6,072 nucleotides of DNA from JBBQBM01 sp038317375 (GTDB lineage: Bacteria > Patescibacteriota > Saccharimonadia > Saccharimonadales > JAGQMS01), in assembly GCA_038317375.1 (NCBI GenBank), contig JBBQBM010000040.1:1-6072 (forward strand), written 5' to 3'. Shown piece by piece: positions 5,581-6,072 of the stretch; the stretch's first letter is position 1; each line of letters opens with the position of its first letter. The notes under the pieces are model-generated. The model saw only the letters and a program-made list of their open reading frames with translations, was not told the DNA's origin and did not search any database. A program made the position numbers and the translations under genes.

Positions 5581-6072
5581 ATGGGTATCATAAGCCGCGA
5601 CAAATTTATCTCTCCGATCTCTCAGCGCTACACGGTTAGTGGCTTCGACAAAAAACAACTAATTGTTGGCATCGGCAACATCACCGAGGTCTATGCAAAA
5701 AACCGCCATAACCTGGGCTTTATGGTTATTGACCAACTCGCCGAAAACGCAGACGCCAGCTGGAAGCTGAAGAAAGACCTTAAAAGCGAGTTGGCATTAA
5801 CATCAGTTAAGAAAAAAGAGGTCATCTTAGCAAAACCTCAGACATATATGAACAGTAGCGGGCAGGCTGTTCGAGCGCTCATGGATTATTACAAACTAAG
5901 TCCAGGCAACATTACAATCATCTATGACGAGATTGATCTACCTTTTGGCGAAATTCGCGTTAAGGTTGGTGGTGGCGACGCCGGACACAACGGCATTAAG
6001 TCGGTTATCACGCAAATTGGCGAAGACTTTAAGCGTATCCGCATCGGCGTAGGTCCTAAAACTCCCGTAGAG
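5581..6072 (+). CDS. pth: Peptidyl-tRNA hydrolase, 3' end beyond window
   Basis: Pth cleaves peptidyl-tRNA released from stalled ribosomes, recycling the tRNA. The frame is open for 164 codons to the right edge, and a few dozen C-terminal residues are missing. LIVGIGN (27-33) starts the core; RHNLG (42-46) contains the catalytic His, H43 (H20 in E. coli). PQTYMNSSG (86-94) holds N91, YDEIDLPFG (115-123) holds D116, and GGGDAGHNGIKS (130-141) holds H136 and N137. The usual NPG after the first strand reads N33-I-T, and the usual TRHN reads N41-R-H-N. About 24 residues precede the normal family start. No in-frame ATG, GTG or TTG lies between codon 1 and the core, so the extension appears genuine. 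The five-base gap after der and a weak GTGAG suggest coupled translation. Confidence 0.94.
   Translation, partial: MGIISRDKFISPISQRYTVSGFDKKQLIVGIGNITEVYAKNRHNLGFMVIDQLAENADASWKLKKDLKSELALTSVKKKEVILAKPQTYMNSSGQAVRALMDYYKLSPGNITIIYDEIDLPFGEIRVKVGGGDAGHNGIKSVITQIGEDFKRIRIGVGPKTPVE

Noticed and set aside
1..6072. Alternative genetic code with TGA read as Gly or Trp, as in some candidate phyla
   Set aside because: All complete genes end in TAA or TAG, contain no in-frame TGA, and use TGG at expected Trp positions such as SKWD in Der, so nothing calls for recoding.

Overview
The window looks like chromosomal DNA from a small-genome bacterium, most plausibly a Candidate Phyla Radiation (Patescibacteria) member such as Saccharibacteria. 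That is inference from gene content and style: closely packed informational genes, a membrane-free PAS histidine kinase, and moderate G+C (judged by eye). No marker gene settles it. The genes read cleanly with the standard code; all complete genes stop at TAA or TAG.

The left part (1-1318) is on the minus strand. A gene leaving the left edge (1-483) encodes a von Willebrand A domain of the TerF type with a degenerate metal site. Its 238-bp upstream region holds a good promoter candidate, a dyad over the predicted start site, and two abutting hairpins that bury an AGGAGGGG sequence. Upstream of that is a seven-helix membrane protein (722-1315) with a duplicated P...PHxxT motif, arranged like the 3-1-3 helix plan of PQ-loop/SWEET transporters.

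A 78-bp divergent gap (1319-1396) separates this from a run of five plus-strand genes reaching the right edge: a soluble PAS histidine kinase, a response regulator with a long Pro/Ala-rich tail and no DNA-binding domain, an RsuA/RluB-type rRNA pseudouridine synthase, the tandem GTPase Der, and peptidyl-tRNA hydrolase (cut by the right edge). The gaps are 28, 23, 9 and 5 bases. The first two genes form a phosphorelay and the last three serve ribosome maturation and translation. Perfect TATAAT boxes sit just upstream of the pseudouridine synthase and der starts, so these genes may also be transcribed separately, on nearly leaderless mRNAs.

Most of the window is conventional. The parts that deserve a second look are the TerF-like protein and its structured leader, the SWEET-like membrane protein, the nine-codon ORF that links kinase and regulator through two TAATG junctions, the response regulator tail, and motif deviations in Der and Pth. 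I saw no mobile element, CRISPR array, tRNA or rRNA, and no evidence strong enough to claim a new defence or signalling system.
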